Positions 7,639 to 16,463 of a DNA stretch of 45,180 bases are shown piece after piece. The DNA is taken from NCBI GenBank assembly GCA_945787735.1, contig CALZIQ010000001.1:39865-85044 (forward strand), in the 5' to 3' direction. Position 1 is the first letter of the stretch. Every line of letters begins with the position of its first letter. Origin of the DNA: an uncultured Chromatiaceae bacterium. GTDB taxonomy: Bacteria > Pseudomonadota > Gammaproteobacteria > Tenderiales > Tenderiaceae. A program made the position numbers and the translations under genes. The notes under the pieces are model-generated. The model saw only the letters and a program-made list of their open reading frames with translations. It searched no databases and was not told the origin of the DNA.

Positions 7639-9642
7639 ATGAATACGAACACACAAGGACAATCAGCTGTCAGCGGCATATCGATTCCGGTTAAGATCAA
7701 TATTATTGTTGGCTTGATTTTTCTACTGGTGATCTCGTCAGTAACAGTTTTTGTTTTCAGCCAAGAGAAGGAACGCGTGCTGGAACAGGCGAAAGACCGC
7801 ACCCGCGACATGACCACCCTCTATTTCGATGGCCTGAATACCATGATGCTGACCGGTACCATGGGCGAACGAAAAATCCTACAGGACAAGATGGCACGGC
7901 GGCCGGGTGTACTTGATGCCCGCGTGATCCGTGGTGAACCTGTTAAACAACAGTTTGGGCCGGGTTTTGATCATGAGCAGCCGATTGATGATCTTGATCT
8001 CAGGGTTTTGAATGGTGAAGAGATTGTCGAAGTCACGGACACCAAGGATGGTCGTGTGCTGACTGTGCTGACCCCCTTCAAGGCGACTACCAATACCCGC
8101 GGTGTGAACTGTCTGCAATGTCACAACGTGCCCAATGGCGCCATCAACGGTGGCATCCGTGTCAGCTATTCCCTGGCTGAAATGGATAAAACAATCAAAA
8201 AAGAAATGATCACCAATGCCATTGTCAATCTCGTTGCCTTGGCGCTTGGTCTATTGCTGATCAGCTATTTTCTCCGAGGGTGGGTCAGTCGTCCGCTCTT
8301 TAATCTGATGGATGTGGTCACACGCCGCGCTGCCGGTGATGTGGAATGCCGAGTCGGTATTACCTCTGGCGATGAAATCGGCAAGGTCGGTGCTGCCTTC
8401 AATGATATGGCTGACAAGGTTAATGCCAGTACAGAACGTGAAAATGCGGCTGCACAGGAACTCAGGCACAAGGTCGATGTGCTGCTGGACGTGGTTAATA
8501 AGGCTGCCAAGGGCGATATGTCCGGCAAGGTCACATTTAGTGGCACTGATGCGGTCGGTGAGCTGGCCACGGGGTTGCAAGGCATGATCAATAATATTCA
8601 TGACATGATCGAGGAACGACGCATCGCCGTTGAAGACCTGAAGCACAAAGTGGACATGATCCTCGACACGGTGACGGCTGCGGCTGGCGGTGACCTTACC
8701 GGGAAACTGGAAATCCATAGTGATGATGCCATCGGTCAGCTGGCCAGAGGTGTGCAGTCCATGATCGACAGCCTCAATAGTCTGGTTGCCCAGGTGCAGC
8801 GTTCTGGTATTCAAGTAACTTCGTCTGCAACCCAGATAGCAGCATCTGCCAAGGAGCAAGAGGCGACCGTGGCCGAGCAGGCAGCAACGGTCAACCAGGT
8901 CGTTGCCACGACAACAGAAATTTCAGCGACAGCAAAAGAGCTGGTAAGCACCATGGACGAAGTGGCGACAGTTGCGGAAGTCACCGCAAACGCTGCTAGC
9001 AGTGGTCAGGCAGGACTGCAGAAGATGGAATCAACTATGCATCAGGTGGTTGAGGCCTCTTCATCCATCGCCGCCAAGCTCGAAGTTTTGAACGAGAAGG
9101 CCAGCAACATCAATACTGTGGTCACTACCATTACCAAGGTTGCCGATCAGACCAATCTGCTGTCTTTGAACGCCGCCATTGAGGCGGAAAAGGCGGGTGA
9201 ATATGGTCTCGGTTTCTCAGTGGTAGCAACGGAGATTCGCCGTCTGGCCGACCAGACAGCCGTTGCGACCTGGGATATCGAGCAGATGGTAAAAGAAATG
9301 CAAGCTGCGGTGACTGCCGGCGTCATGAGTGTGGAAAGGTTCTCTGAAGAAGTGCGCCGCAGTGTCGACGAGGTGAGCACGATCAGTACTGGCCTGGCGG
9401 AGATTATCGATCAGGTACAGGCGCTCACCCCGCGTTTTGAAAGTGTACATGAAGGCATGCAGTTCCAGTCGCAAGGTGCCGAGCAGATCAAACAGGCTAT
9501 TGTGCAGTTGAGTGAATCGGCACAGCAGACGGTTGATTCGTTGAGACAATCTCATTCATCGATTGATCATCTGAATGAGGCCGCCCATATGTTGCAGAAT
9601 GGGGTGTCCAAATTTAAGGTCTCATCGCCAGACGATCAGTAA
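7639..9642 (+). CDS. wspA: Wsp methyl-accepting chemoreceptor with a periplasmic c-type haem motif
   Basis: 667 residues; start has GAAGGG upstream. TM1 about 22-40, periplasmic sensor 41-192, TM2 about 193-213, then three consecutive HAMP-like units (about 211-265, 272-325, 333-385), the signalling coiled coil and a hairpin tip around 505-540 (DQTNLLSLNAAIEAEKAG...GFSVVATEIRRLAD). The sensor ends with Cys158-Leu-Gln-Cys161-His162, a c-type haem attachment motif, followed by GGIRVSYSL leading into TM2, like the haem-containing PAS-like sensors of some chemoreceptors. Gene order makes it the WspA of a Wsp system, whose receptor signals surface contact in Pseudomonas. The reference WspA is shorter (about 540 aa) and, as far as I know, has no haem. 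The ligand could be oxygen, NO or redox state (inferred). Confidence 0.9.
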   Translation: MNTNTQGQSAVSGISIPVKINIIVGLIFLLVISSVTVFVFSQEKERVLEQAKDRTRDMTTLYFDGLNTMMLTGTMGERKILQDKMARRPGVLDARVIRGEPVKQQFGPGFDHEQPIDDLDLRVLNGEEIVEVTDTKDGRVLTVLTPFKATTNTRGVNCLQCHNVPNGAINGGIRVSYSLAEMDKTIKKEMITNAIVNLVALALGLLLISYFLRGWVSRPLFNLMDVVTRRAAGDVECRVGITSGDEIGKVGAAFNDMADKVNASTERENAAAQELRHKVDVLLDVVNKAAKGDMSGKVTFSGTDAVGELATGLQGMINNIHDMIEERRIAVEDLKHKVDMILDTVTAAAGGDLTGKLEIHSDDAIGQLARGVQSMIDSLNSLVAQVQRSGIQVTSSATQIAASAKEQEATVAEQAATVNQVVATTTEISATAKELVSTMDEVATVAEVTANAASSGQAGLQKMESTMHQVVEASSSIAAKLEVLNEKASNINTVVTTITKVADQTNLLSLNAAIEAEKAGEYGLGFSVVATEIRRLADQTAVATWDIEQMVKEMQAAVTAGVMSVERFSEEVRRSVDEVSTISTGLAEIIDQVQALTPRFESVHEGMQFQSQGAEQIKQAIVQLSESAQQTVDSLRQSHSSIDHLNEAAHMLQNGVSKFKVSSPDDQ

Positions 9643-9653
9643 GGTCAGCTGCC

Positions 9654-10127
9654 ATGATGATGCTGTTGTTCAGGGTTAACGACGAATGCTACGGCTTGAA
9701 TGTGGCTGACGTCGTTGAACTGGTACCTTTTGTTACGCTGCAAAAACTGCCAAAAGCACCTGAATACATCTCGGGTCTGATGAATTATCGAGGCAGCATC
9801 GTGCCGGTAGTGGATTTGGCAATGCTGACCTGCGACAGGCCGACAAGGCACATGATGAGCAGTCGAATCATACTGATACAACCGGTTAAGTCAGAGAAGC
9901 GATTTGTCGGTTTGTTAGCTGAAAATGTCACAGAGGCGCGAAGAGTTTCAGAAGAGATATTCACCGAAACGGGTATCAACGCTGACAACAACGCATTTGT
10001 CGATAAAGTGGCAATGCATCCAAATGGGATGATACAGCTGGTTAATATTGCCAAGCTGTTGCCGATTGAAGTTAGGGTGATGCTGCAGGAAAGGGCACGG
10101 GATGCTGCAGCTATTAAAAGGAATTGA
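9654..10127 (+). CDS. wspB: CheW-like coupling protein WspB
   Basis: 157 residues, a single CheW domain: LLFRVNDECYGLNVADVVELVP, then the characteristic YISGLMNYRGSIVPVVDL strand pair and a C-terminal MIQLVNIAKLLP. CheW proteins link receptor tips to the CheA kinase. It starts 11 nt after wspA and is followed within 2 nt by wspC. In the Wsp system two CheW proteins (WspB and WspD) bridge WspA and WspE. Several ATGs (9654, 9657, 9660) could serve as start; the difference is at most two residues. Confidence 0.93.
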   Translation: MMMLLFRVNDECYGLNVADVVELVPFVTLQKLPKAPEYISGLMNYRGSIVPVVDLAMLTCDRPTRHMMSSRIILIQPVKSEKRFVGLLAENVTEARRVSEEIFTETGINADNNAFVDKVAMHPNGMIQLVNIAKLLPIEVRVMLQERARDAAAIKRN

Positions 10128-10128
10128 C

Positions 10129-11415
10129 ATGTCGTTTGATGCGATTCAGCATTTAATAAAGTCGGTGATGGGGCTTGACCCGGAGTCGATCGGTGCAGAA
10201 ACCATTAAGCGAATCGTCCATCGGCGCATGGTGGCTGTCGATATCAAAGAAATGGCAGAGTATTTCAGCTTTCTCGAAGGCTCCAGTGATGAAATGCAGA
10301 GCCTCATCAACGAAATCACTGTGCCGGAAACATGGTTTTTTCGTGATCATGAACCATTCAAAGTGCTCTCCAATCATGTCAAAAATCTGAAGTTGCACGG
10401 TAATGGTCAGAGGCTCAAGTTTTTGAGTGTGCCTTGCTCAACCGGCGAAGAACCCTATTCGATTGCAATGGTGCTGCGTGATATCGGTCTGAGTATCAAT
10501 GATTTCAAGATTGATGCAGTAGATATAAGTACTAAGGTGTTGGACAAGGCGCGCAAAGGGGTTTACGGCGAAAATTCATTTCGCGGCAAGGATGTCAGTT
10601 TTCGGGATAAATACTTTGATAGACAGGATAAGTCGTATGCAATTTCCGATGAGATAAAGAAAACCGTCCGTTTTCACAAACACAACATTCTTACAGATAA
10701 TTTCATGCTCGGTGCTGGTCCTTACAATGTGATTTTTTGCCGTAATCTGCTTATCTATTTTGACTATGAGACAAAATGCAAAGTACTTGAGACGCTTCAT
10801 AATGTGATGGGGAAACAGGGTTTACTGTTTCTTGGCCATGCGGAGACAGGGCGTATGCCTGCCGGCATGTTCGAGCCCATCAGAAAGCCTGGCTCATTCG
10901 CTTATTGCAAGGTTGATGGCGCTTCGGTAGATAAGCGTGTGCGTGAGCCGGTATTTGCATCATACCAAACAGGGTCGGCTGTTCCACAGGCGGCTAAAAA
11001 GACAACTACTAAGCAATCTAGTCAACCAGCTAATCTCGTTGCATTGAAGGTGGAAAGAAAAAATCTGGACCAGCCACGCGCCAGTATGACGACGGATGAG
11101 TGGGTTGAAACGATCCAGGGATTGGCTGATCAAGGCCGTTTGAAAGAGGCGTTGCGCGAGTGTGACAAGCTGATCGAAGCCGTACCGGATTCTGCCCAGG
11201 CCTATTATCTGAAAGGTGTAGTATTGCTGGCTTTTGATGTGGGCCCGGAAGCTGTGGATGCATTCAAGAAGGCGGTCTATCTCGATCCTAAGCATTATCA
11301 ATCATTGATTCATCTCTCGGTATTGGCCGAAGAGCAAGGTGATCTTCGTGCCTCTGAAAACTTTCGTGCTCGTGCTGACCGTTTGAGAAATAACGGCCAC
11401 GATGTGGACCACTAA
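10129..11415 (+). CDS. wspC: CheR-type receptor methyltransferase with TPR tail, WspC
   Basis: 428 residues from the ATG at 10129, which has AAAAGGA in front; an in-frame ATG at 10102 lies inside wspB and is unlikely. The CheR N-terminal helical domain (1-75) holds ITVPETWFFRD. The SAM-binding domain holds FLSVPCSTGEEPYSIAM (98-114), DAVDIS and VIFCRNLLIYF. After a linker, residues about 325-425 form TPR-like repeats (GRLKEALRECDKLIEAVPDS, AYYLKGVVLL, DAFKKAVYLDPKHYQSL), as in Pseudomonas WspC. It methylates glutamates of WspA, raising kinase activity and hence c-di-GMP output. Confidence 0.94.
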   Translation: MSFDAIQHLIKSVMGLDPESIGAETIKRIVHRRMVAVDIKEMAEYFSFLEGSSDEMQSLINEITVPETWFFRDHEPFKVLSNHVKNLKLHGNGQRLKFLSVPCSTGEEPYSIAMVLRDIGLSINDFKIDAVDISTKVLDKARKGVYGENSFRGKDVSFRDKYFDRQDKSYAISDEIKKTVRFHKHNILTDNFMLGAGPYNVIFCRNLLIYFDYETKCKVLETLHNVMGKQGLLFLGHAETGRMPAGMFEPIRKPGSFAYCKVDGASVDKRVREPVFASYQTGSAVPQAAKKTTTKQSSQPANLVALKVERKNLDQPRASMTTDEWVETIQGLADQGRLKEALRECDKLIEAVPDSAQAYYLKGVVLLAFDVGPEAVDAFKKAVYLDPKHYQSLIHLSVLAEEQGDLRASENFRARADRLRNNGHDVDH

Positions 11416-11433
11416 GTGACGTGTTGAAAAGTT

Positions 11434-12114
11434 ATGGCTGAGAAGGAAAGAAAAATAGACGATTGCTGGAACCGAATTGGTGTCTGGGCCAAAGGGAGTA
11501 GGGACTGCCCTACGCTCAATGAGGTCGGTCATTGTATTAATTGTGAGGTGTTTTCATCTGCCGGTCGCCAGTTGCTCGAGTCTGAAGCGCCGCGAGGTTA
11601 TCTGGAGGAGTGGACGGAATCTTGCTCGGCCGAACAGCAGGAGAAGAACCAGCAAGCAGGGTCGGTGATTTTGTTTCGTCTCGGCGATGAATGGCTGGGT
11701 ATGGAAACACGCATATTAGATGAGGTGATGTCGATGCGTGCCGTGCATAGTGTGCCGCATCGTAAGAGCTCTCTACTTAGAGGTCTGGCTAATGTGCGTG
11801 GTGAGTTGCAGTTGTGCGTTTCCATTGGTCGCTTGATGAATATTACCCGAGGTGAGATTTCTGGATTTAATGTCGTTAAGGGTGTTTATGAACGAATGGT
11901 AGTGGCCTCGCTTAAGGGCTTGAGATTTGTTTTTCCTGTCAGCGAAGTGAGAGGGGTTTACCGCTTTGATCTCAATGAGGTCAAGGAGGCGCCATCAACC
12001 GCCATGAACTGTTCGGTGCATTATCTCAAGGGCATGCTTCTTTGGGAAAATCGCCATGTTGGCGTGATTGATCATGAATTATTGTTTGCCGCGCTTGAGC
12101 GCGGAATTCTTTAA
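11434..12114 (+). CDS. wspD: CheW-like coupling protein with Cys-rich N-terminus, WspD
   Basis: 226 residues. The N-terminal 60 residues carry four cysteines (Cys11, Cys25, Cys34, Cys37) in DDCWNRIGVW...RDCP...HCINCEVF, the extension typical of WspD proteins and absent from simple CheW; it may bind metal or be redox active. The CheW domain follows from about 72 (SVILFRLGDEWLGMETRILDEV ... LRGLANVRGELQLCVSIGRL). It is the second coupling protein of the Wsp complex, between wspC (18 nt upstream) and wspE (15 nt downstream). Confidence 0.92.
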   Translation: MAEKERKIDDCWNRIGVWAKGSRDCPTLNEVGHCINCEVFSSAGRQLLESEAPRGYLEEWTESCSAEQQEKNQQAGSVILFRLGDEWLGMETRILDEVMSMRAVHSVPHRKSSLLRGLANVRGELQLCVSIGRLMNITRGEISGFNVVKGVYERMVVASLKGLRFVFPVSEVRGVYRFDLNEVKEAPSTAMNCSVHYLKGMLLWENRHVGVIDHELLFAALERGIL

Positions 12115-12129
12115 CCAGGAGTCGTCTGG

Positions 12130-15100
12130 ATGAATGATTCGTCCATGCTTGATTTGTTTAAGATGGAAGTTGAGCAGCAGACTGCAATGCTCAACGATAG
12201 TCTGCTTGCGTTGGACGATAATCCCGCTTCCGAAGAACATCTTGAGGCTTCGATGCGAGCGGCGCATTCGATCAAGGGGGCCGCACGCCTGCTTGATGTT
12301 GACTCCGTTCAAATAATAGCGCATGTCATGGAAGACTCACTGGTTGCAGCGCAAAGTGGTGAGCTGCAACTGGATTCGGAATCGATTGATGTTCTGCTTA
12401 AGGGTATGGATGTGATCAAACGGATTGCCGAAAGTGGAGGTGAAAATCTTGATGATTGGCTGGGTGAGAATCAGGCTGAATATAATGAATTGTTGTCCGC
12501 TCTACACGCAGTAAACGCAAGTCAGGCTCAGTGCCCGGATGATGACGCACAGGCAAGGCTGGTGCAAGCGGATGCAGAGAAAACCGAAGTTGTCGAGGAA
12601 GAGCTTCAACCGCTCGAATTAATCCCGCTGAATGTTACTCAGGATGCTTCAATGCTTGATCTGTTTAGGGTTGAGTGTGAACAGCATGGCGAAATGATTG
12701 GTGACGCCCTGCTGCAACTGGAGCAGGACCCAACATCTCCAGAGAAACTGGAAAAACTAATGCGTGCTTCCCACTCTATTAAGGGGGCGGCGCGGCTGGT
12801 GGGGATTGAACCCGTTGTGCACATTGCCCATGCGATGGAAGACGGGTTTGTCGCGGCACAGAAATTCGAAGTGGTCCTGGATGCTGGCAATATAGATCTT
12901 ATGCTGAAAGGGCTTGATGTCATAAATGAAATTGCCACACACCAAGGTGATCATAAAGCGTGGTATGCAGGCCGCGAAGAGGAAATTGCTAAGCTAGTTC
13001 AATCGCTTTCCGCAATCACGGGAAATAGCAAGGCCTCCCAGGATGAGGTGTCGGCGGATGCTCCTCTCCAGCAGCGTGAAGAGATAGCCGGTGTCTCATC
13101 CGTTGAGGTCGAGGAACCAGAAATCGTACCCGGCATCCAGGATATGTCCATGCTCGAATTGTTCCGAGTTGAATGCGACCAACATGGTGCTGTATTGAGT
13201 AAAGGCTTGCTCGAGCTTGAACAAGACCCAACATCGTCGGAGCGTTTGGAGCCCTTGATGCGAGCCGCTCACTCTGTAAAAGGGGCAGCCCGGCTGGTCG
13301 GTATCGATCTAGTGGTTAAGCTAGCTCATGCTATCGAAGATGATTTTGTTGCTGCACAAAAAGGCGAGATTGTTCTTGAACCTGACCAAATTGATGTGCT
13401 ACTGAAAGGTATCGATATTATTCGTACTATTGCTGTGTATGAGGGCGAACTGACCGAATGGTATGCGGCGAATAAAAAAAACTATCTTAGCTTGCTGGCA
13501 GATATAAATGGTGTTTTAAAAGGACAGAAACCGCAGTCCACTGCATCGGCATCTGCTGCCACAGCGCAAGCAGAACAACATAAATCTAAGCCTGTTGCTG
13601 TAGTTGAAACGGCCAAAGCGCCTGCGCCGGCTCAGCAAAGGCAAGAGCTGAAAAAGGCAACCGGGCCGCAAAAAGATCGTGTTCTTAGAGTCAGTGCCGA
13701 GTTGGTTAACAGGCTGATGGGCTTGGCGGGTGAATCACTGGTTGAATCTCGTTGGTTGTATCCCTATTCAGAATCCTTGCGCCGTTTGAAACGCCAGCAG
13801 ACAGAACTTGTTGTCTTGATAGATGGGATGCGTGAGCATATGGAACGGCATTCTGTGAGTGAGGATGTGCGTAACTTGGTGCGTAATGCTCAGCGTCAGG
13901 CATCCTACTGCCGCGAGATCATGTCGGATCGGCTGGCAGAGTTGGAATCGTATGACCGGCGTGCCACTAATCTTTCTTCACGCCTACATGAAGAGGTTGT
14001 GGGCAGCCGGATGCGACCGTTTGGTGATGGCGTGCATGGCTTTCCGCGCATGGTGCGTGATATTTCCCGCTCTCTGAAAAAAGATGTGCAGTTTGTGCTT
14101 GAGGGTGAAACGACCATGGTTGATCGTGACATCCTAGATAAAATCGAAGCGCCGCTGAATCATATCATTCGTAATGCCATTGATCATGGGCTGGAAACCG
14201 CGGAAGAACGTGCGCTGACCGATAAGCCTGCCAAAGGTACTATTCGCTTAAATGCTTACCATAATGCCGGGATGTTATCGATTGTGGTTGAAGATGATGG
14301 TCGTGGAGTGGACCACGAAAAGCTGCGCCGAAAAATCATCGAAAAGGGGCTTGTTGATACAAATATGGCTGAAACCCTTACTGAAACAGAGCTATTGGAC
14401 TTTTTGTTTTTGCCAAGTTTTAGTACCAAGGATCAGGTGAGCGAAATTTCGGGTCGAGGCGTGGGTCTGGATGTTGTGCATGACGCGGTGCAGGAGATGC
14501 GCGGTAATGTACGTGCGACATCCATACTGGGACAAGGTACTCGTTTCCACATGCAGTTGCCACTGACATTGTCTGTTATTCCTGCCTTGTTGGTAGAGAT
14601 CTCGGGCGAACCCTATGCCTTCCCTTTGGCAAGAATCGATCGTATTGCCAGCATATACAAAAACTCCGTGGTTGAAGCTGAAGGAAACCAGTTTGTTGTG
14701 CTTGATGGCAAAAATGTTGGTTTAGTGAGTGCGTGTCAAATTCTTGAAAAAGAATCGACGCATGAACAGGCCGATCAAATGTCATTGGTTGTGCTGAATG
14801 AACGTAATAACTACTACGGCATGGTTGTTGATAAATTTCTCGGTGAGCGCGAGTTGGTCGTACAGGTTATGCCAGAAGTGCTGGGCAAGGTTCAGGATAT
14901 CAGTGCTGCTGCCTTGATGGAGGATGGTTCGCCGTTGTTGATTGTTGATATTGACGACCTGATCCGTTCTATTGAAAAGGTATTGAAAGTGGCCCGGCTT
15001 GGCAAGGTTAGTTCCATTGTGGAAGAAGACTTCAGAGCTTCAAAGCGTGTGCTGGTGGTGGATGATTCAATTACTGTGCGGGAAGTGGAGCGTAAGTTGT

Positions 15101-15414
15101 TGGAAGCTGCAGGCTATTATGTTCAGACAGCTGTGGATGGTGTCGATGGTTTAAATATGTTGCGTAGTGCCCACTTTGACATGTTAGTGACGGATGTGGA
15201 TATGCCGCGTATGAATGGTATTGATCTGGTTAAAACTGTTCGCCAGGATACTGCCATGCGCTCCATGCCGGTGTTGATGGTTTCATACAAGGACCGCGAA
15301 GAAGACAAGCTGCGCGGATTGGAAGCTGGGGCGGATTATTATCTGACCAAGGGAAGTTTTCATGATGAAACACTGCTGCAGGCAGTTGTTGACCTAGTTG
15401 GAAAGGCCAAATAA
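12130..15414 (+). CDS. wspE: Hybrid chemotaxis kinase with three HPt domains and a receiver, WspE
   Basis: 1094 residues, start supported by AGGAG 8 nt upstream. Three similar HPt domains come first, with phosphorylatable histidines in SHSIKGAARL-type motifs at His46, His215 and His381. Then an Ala/Gln-rich linker (470-510), dimerisation helices, and the HATPase with N box HIIRNAIDHGLE (678-689), G1 DDGRGVD (722-728) and G2 GRGVGLD (775-781). The CheW-like domain is at about 805-955. The receiver (972-1090) has Asp1022 in TDVDMPRMNG and the KGS lysine near the end. Pseudomonas WspE (about 750 aa) has one HPt; the extra two explain the length. It phosphorylates WspR and WspF. Its stop overlaps the wspF start (TAATG). 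Confidence 0.95.
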   Translation: MNDSSMLDLFKMEVEQQTAMLNDSLLALDDNPASEEHLEASMRAAHSIKGAARLLDVDSVQIIAHVMEDSLVAAQSGELQLDSESIDVLLKGMDVIKRIAESGGENLDDWLGENQAEYNELLSALHAVNASQAQCPDDDAQARLVQADAEKTEVVEEELQPLELIPLNVTQDASMLDLFRVECEQHGEMIGDALLQLEQDPTSPEKLEKLMRASHSIKGAARLVGIEPVVHIAHAMEDGFVAAQKFEVVLDAGNIDLMLKGLDVINEIATHQGDHKAWYAGREEEIAKLVQSLSAITGNSKASQDEVSADAPLQQREEIAGVSSVEVEEPEIVPGIQDMSMLELFRVECDQHGAVLSKGLLELEQDPTSSERLEPLMRAAHSVKGAARLVGIDLVVKLAHAIEDDFVAAQKGEIVLEPDQIDVLLKGIDIIRTIAVYEGELTEWYAANKKNYLSLLADINGVLKGQKPQSTASASAATAQAEQHKSKPVAVVETAKAPAPAQQRQELKKATGPQKDRVLRVSAELVNRLMGLAGESLVESRWLYPYSESLRRLKRQQTELVVLIDGMREHMERHSVSEDVRNLVRNAQRQASYCREIMSDRLAELESYDRRATNLSSRLHEEVVGSRMRPFGDGVHGFPRMVRDISRSLKKDVQFVLEGETTMVDRDILDKIEAPLNHIIRNAIDHGLETAEERALTDKPAKGTIRLNAYHNAGMLSIVVEDDGRGVDHEKLRRKIIEKGLVDTNMAETLTETELLDFLFLPSFSTKDQVSEISGRGVGLDVVHDAVQEMRGNVRATSILGQGTRFHMQLPLTLSVIPALLVEISGEPYAFPLARIDRIASIYKNSVVEAEGNQFVVLDGKNVGLVSACQILEKESTHEQADQMSLVVLNERNNYYGMVVDKFLGERELVVQVMPEVLGKVQDISAAALMEDGSPLLIVDIDDLIRSIEKVLKVARLGKVSSIVEEDFRASKRVLVVDDSITVREVERKLLEAAGYYVQTAVDGVDGLNMLRSAHFDMLVTDVDMPRMNGIDLVKTVRQDTAMRSMPVLMVSYKDREEDKLRGLEAGADYYLTKGSFHDETLLQAVVDLVGKAK

Positions 15415-16463
15415 TGCGTATTGCAATTGTTAATGATTCTGTCATGGCGGTTGAATGCCTGAGGCGGGTTATTGATTCCGAGCCTAATCATGAAGTGGCC
15501 TGGGTTGCCAATGATGGTGCCGAGGCGGTGTGGAGATGCAAAGAAAATGTACCTGATCTGATTCTAATGGATTTGCTTATGCCGGTGATGGATGGGGTGG
15601 AAGCAACGCGCAAGATTATGGAGGCTTCGCCATGTGCAATCCTGGTGGTTACCTCAACGGTTTCAGGCAATGCATCAAAAGTATTTCAGGCAATGGGTCA
15701 TGGCGCCTTGGATGCGGTTAATACACCTGTTTTGGGTATGGCCGGTAATGCTGAAGGCAAAACCGAGCTGCTGAATAAAATCGCCACTATTGGCAAGCTC
15801 ATCAGACAGAGAACGAGCGATACACCTATTGCAAGATCAGCGTCTGCACTGGCGCGAGGTGCAGGATCGGGCAAGGGGCTTGTTGCGATTGGCTCATCTT
15901 CCGGGGGACCCAAGGCACTGTCGGAGCTATTGCAGACCTTGCCGGCTGATTTCCCGGCGCCGATTGTGATTGTTCAGCATGTTGATGAAAAATTCTCCAA
16001 CGAGTTGGCTGCTTGGCTCAACAAGCAGTGTCGGCTTGAGGTTCGCTTGGCGGTGAAAGGTGATACTCTGACCCCCGGGAGAGTATTGGTAGCAGGTACT
16101 AATAATCATCTGGTTTTAAATTCAAATAACTCTTTGGGCTATACGTCCTATCCAGTTGAGCAAGCTTATCGTCCATCCGTTGATGTATTTTACTCCAGTA
16201 TCTTGGAGCATTGGGATGGTGATGTGGTTGCGGTATTGTTGACTGGCATGGGCCGCGATGGCGCCGAAGGTTTGTTAAGCTTGCGCAACAAAGGTGTTTT
16301 AACTATTGCTCAGGATGAGATGACATGTGCAGTATATGGCATGCCAAAAGCAGCCGTGCAACTAAATGCGGCAAAACAAATTCTGCCGCTGGGTGATATT
16401 GGGCCTGAGTTAATTAAGTATTTTTCGAAGAAAAACAAAAAAAGTAGGGTTTCTACATCATGA
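15414..16463 (+). CDS. wspF: CheB-type methylesterase response regulator, WspF
   Basis: 349 residues. The receiver (1-120) has the acidic/NDS start (IVNDS) and phospho-acceptor Asp53 in LILMDLLMPVMDG. The methylesterase domain (about 155-345) has the triad Ser162 (GSSSGGP), His189 (IVQHVDEKF) and Asp282 (TGMGRDG). It removes methyl groups from WspA and so turns the system down; in Pseudomonas, loss of WspF locks Wsp on and gives wrinkly colonies. It overlaps wspE by one base and wspR by four (ATGA), so translation is coupled. Confidence 0.95.
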   Translation: MRIAIVNDSVMAVECLRRVIDSEPNHEVAWVANDGAEAVWRCKENVPDLILMDLLMPVMDGVEATRKIMEASPCAILVVTSTVSGNASKVFQAMGHGALDAVNTPVLGMAGNAEGKTELLNKIATIGKLIRQRTSDTPIARSASALARGAGSGKGLVAIGSSSGGPKALSELLQTLPADFPAPIVIVQHVDEKFSNELAAWLNKQCRLEVRLAVKGDTLTPGRVLVAGTNNHLVLNSNNSLGYTSYPVEQAYRPSVDVFYSSILEHWDGDVVAVLLTGMGRDGAEGLLSLRNKGVLTIAQDEMTCAVYGMPKAAVQLNAAKQILPLGDIGPELIKYFSKKNKKSRVSTS

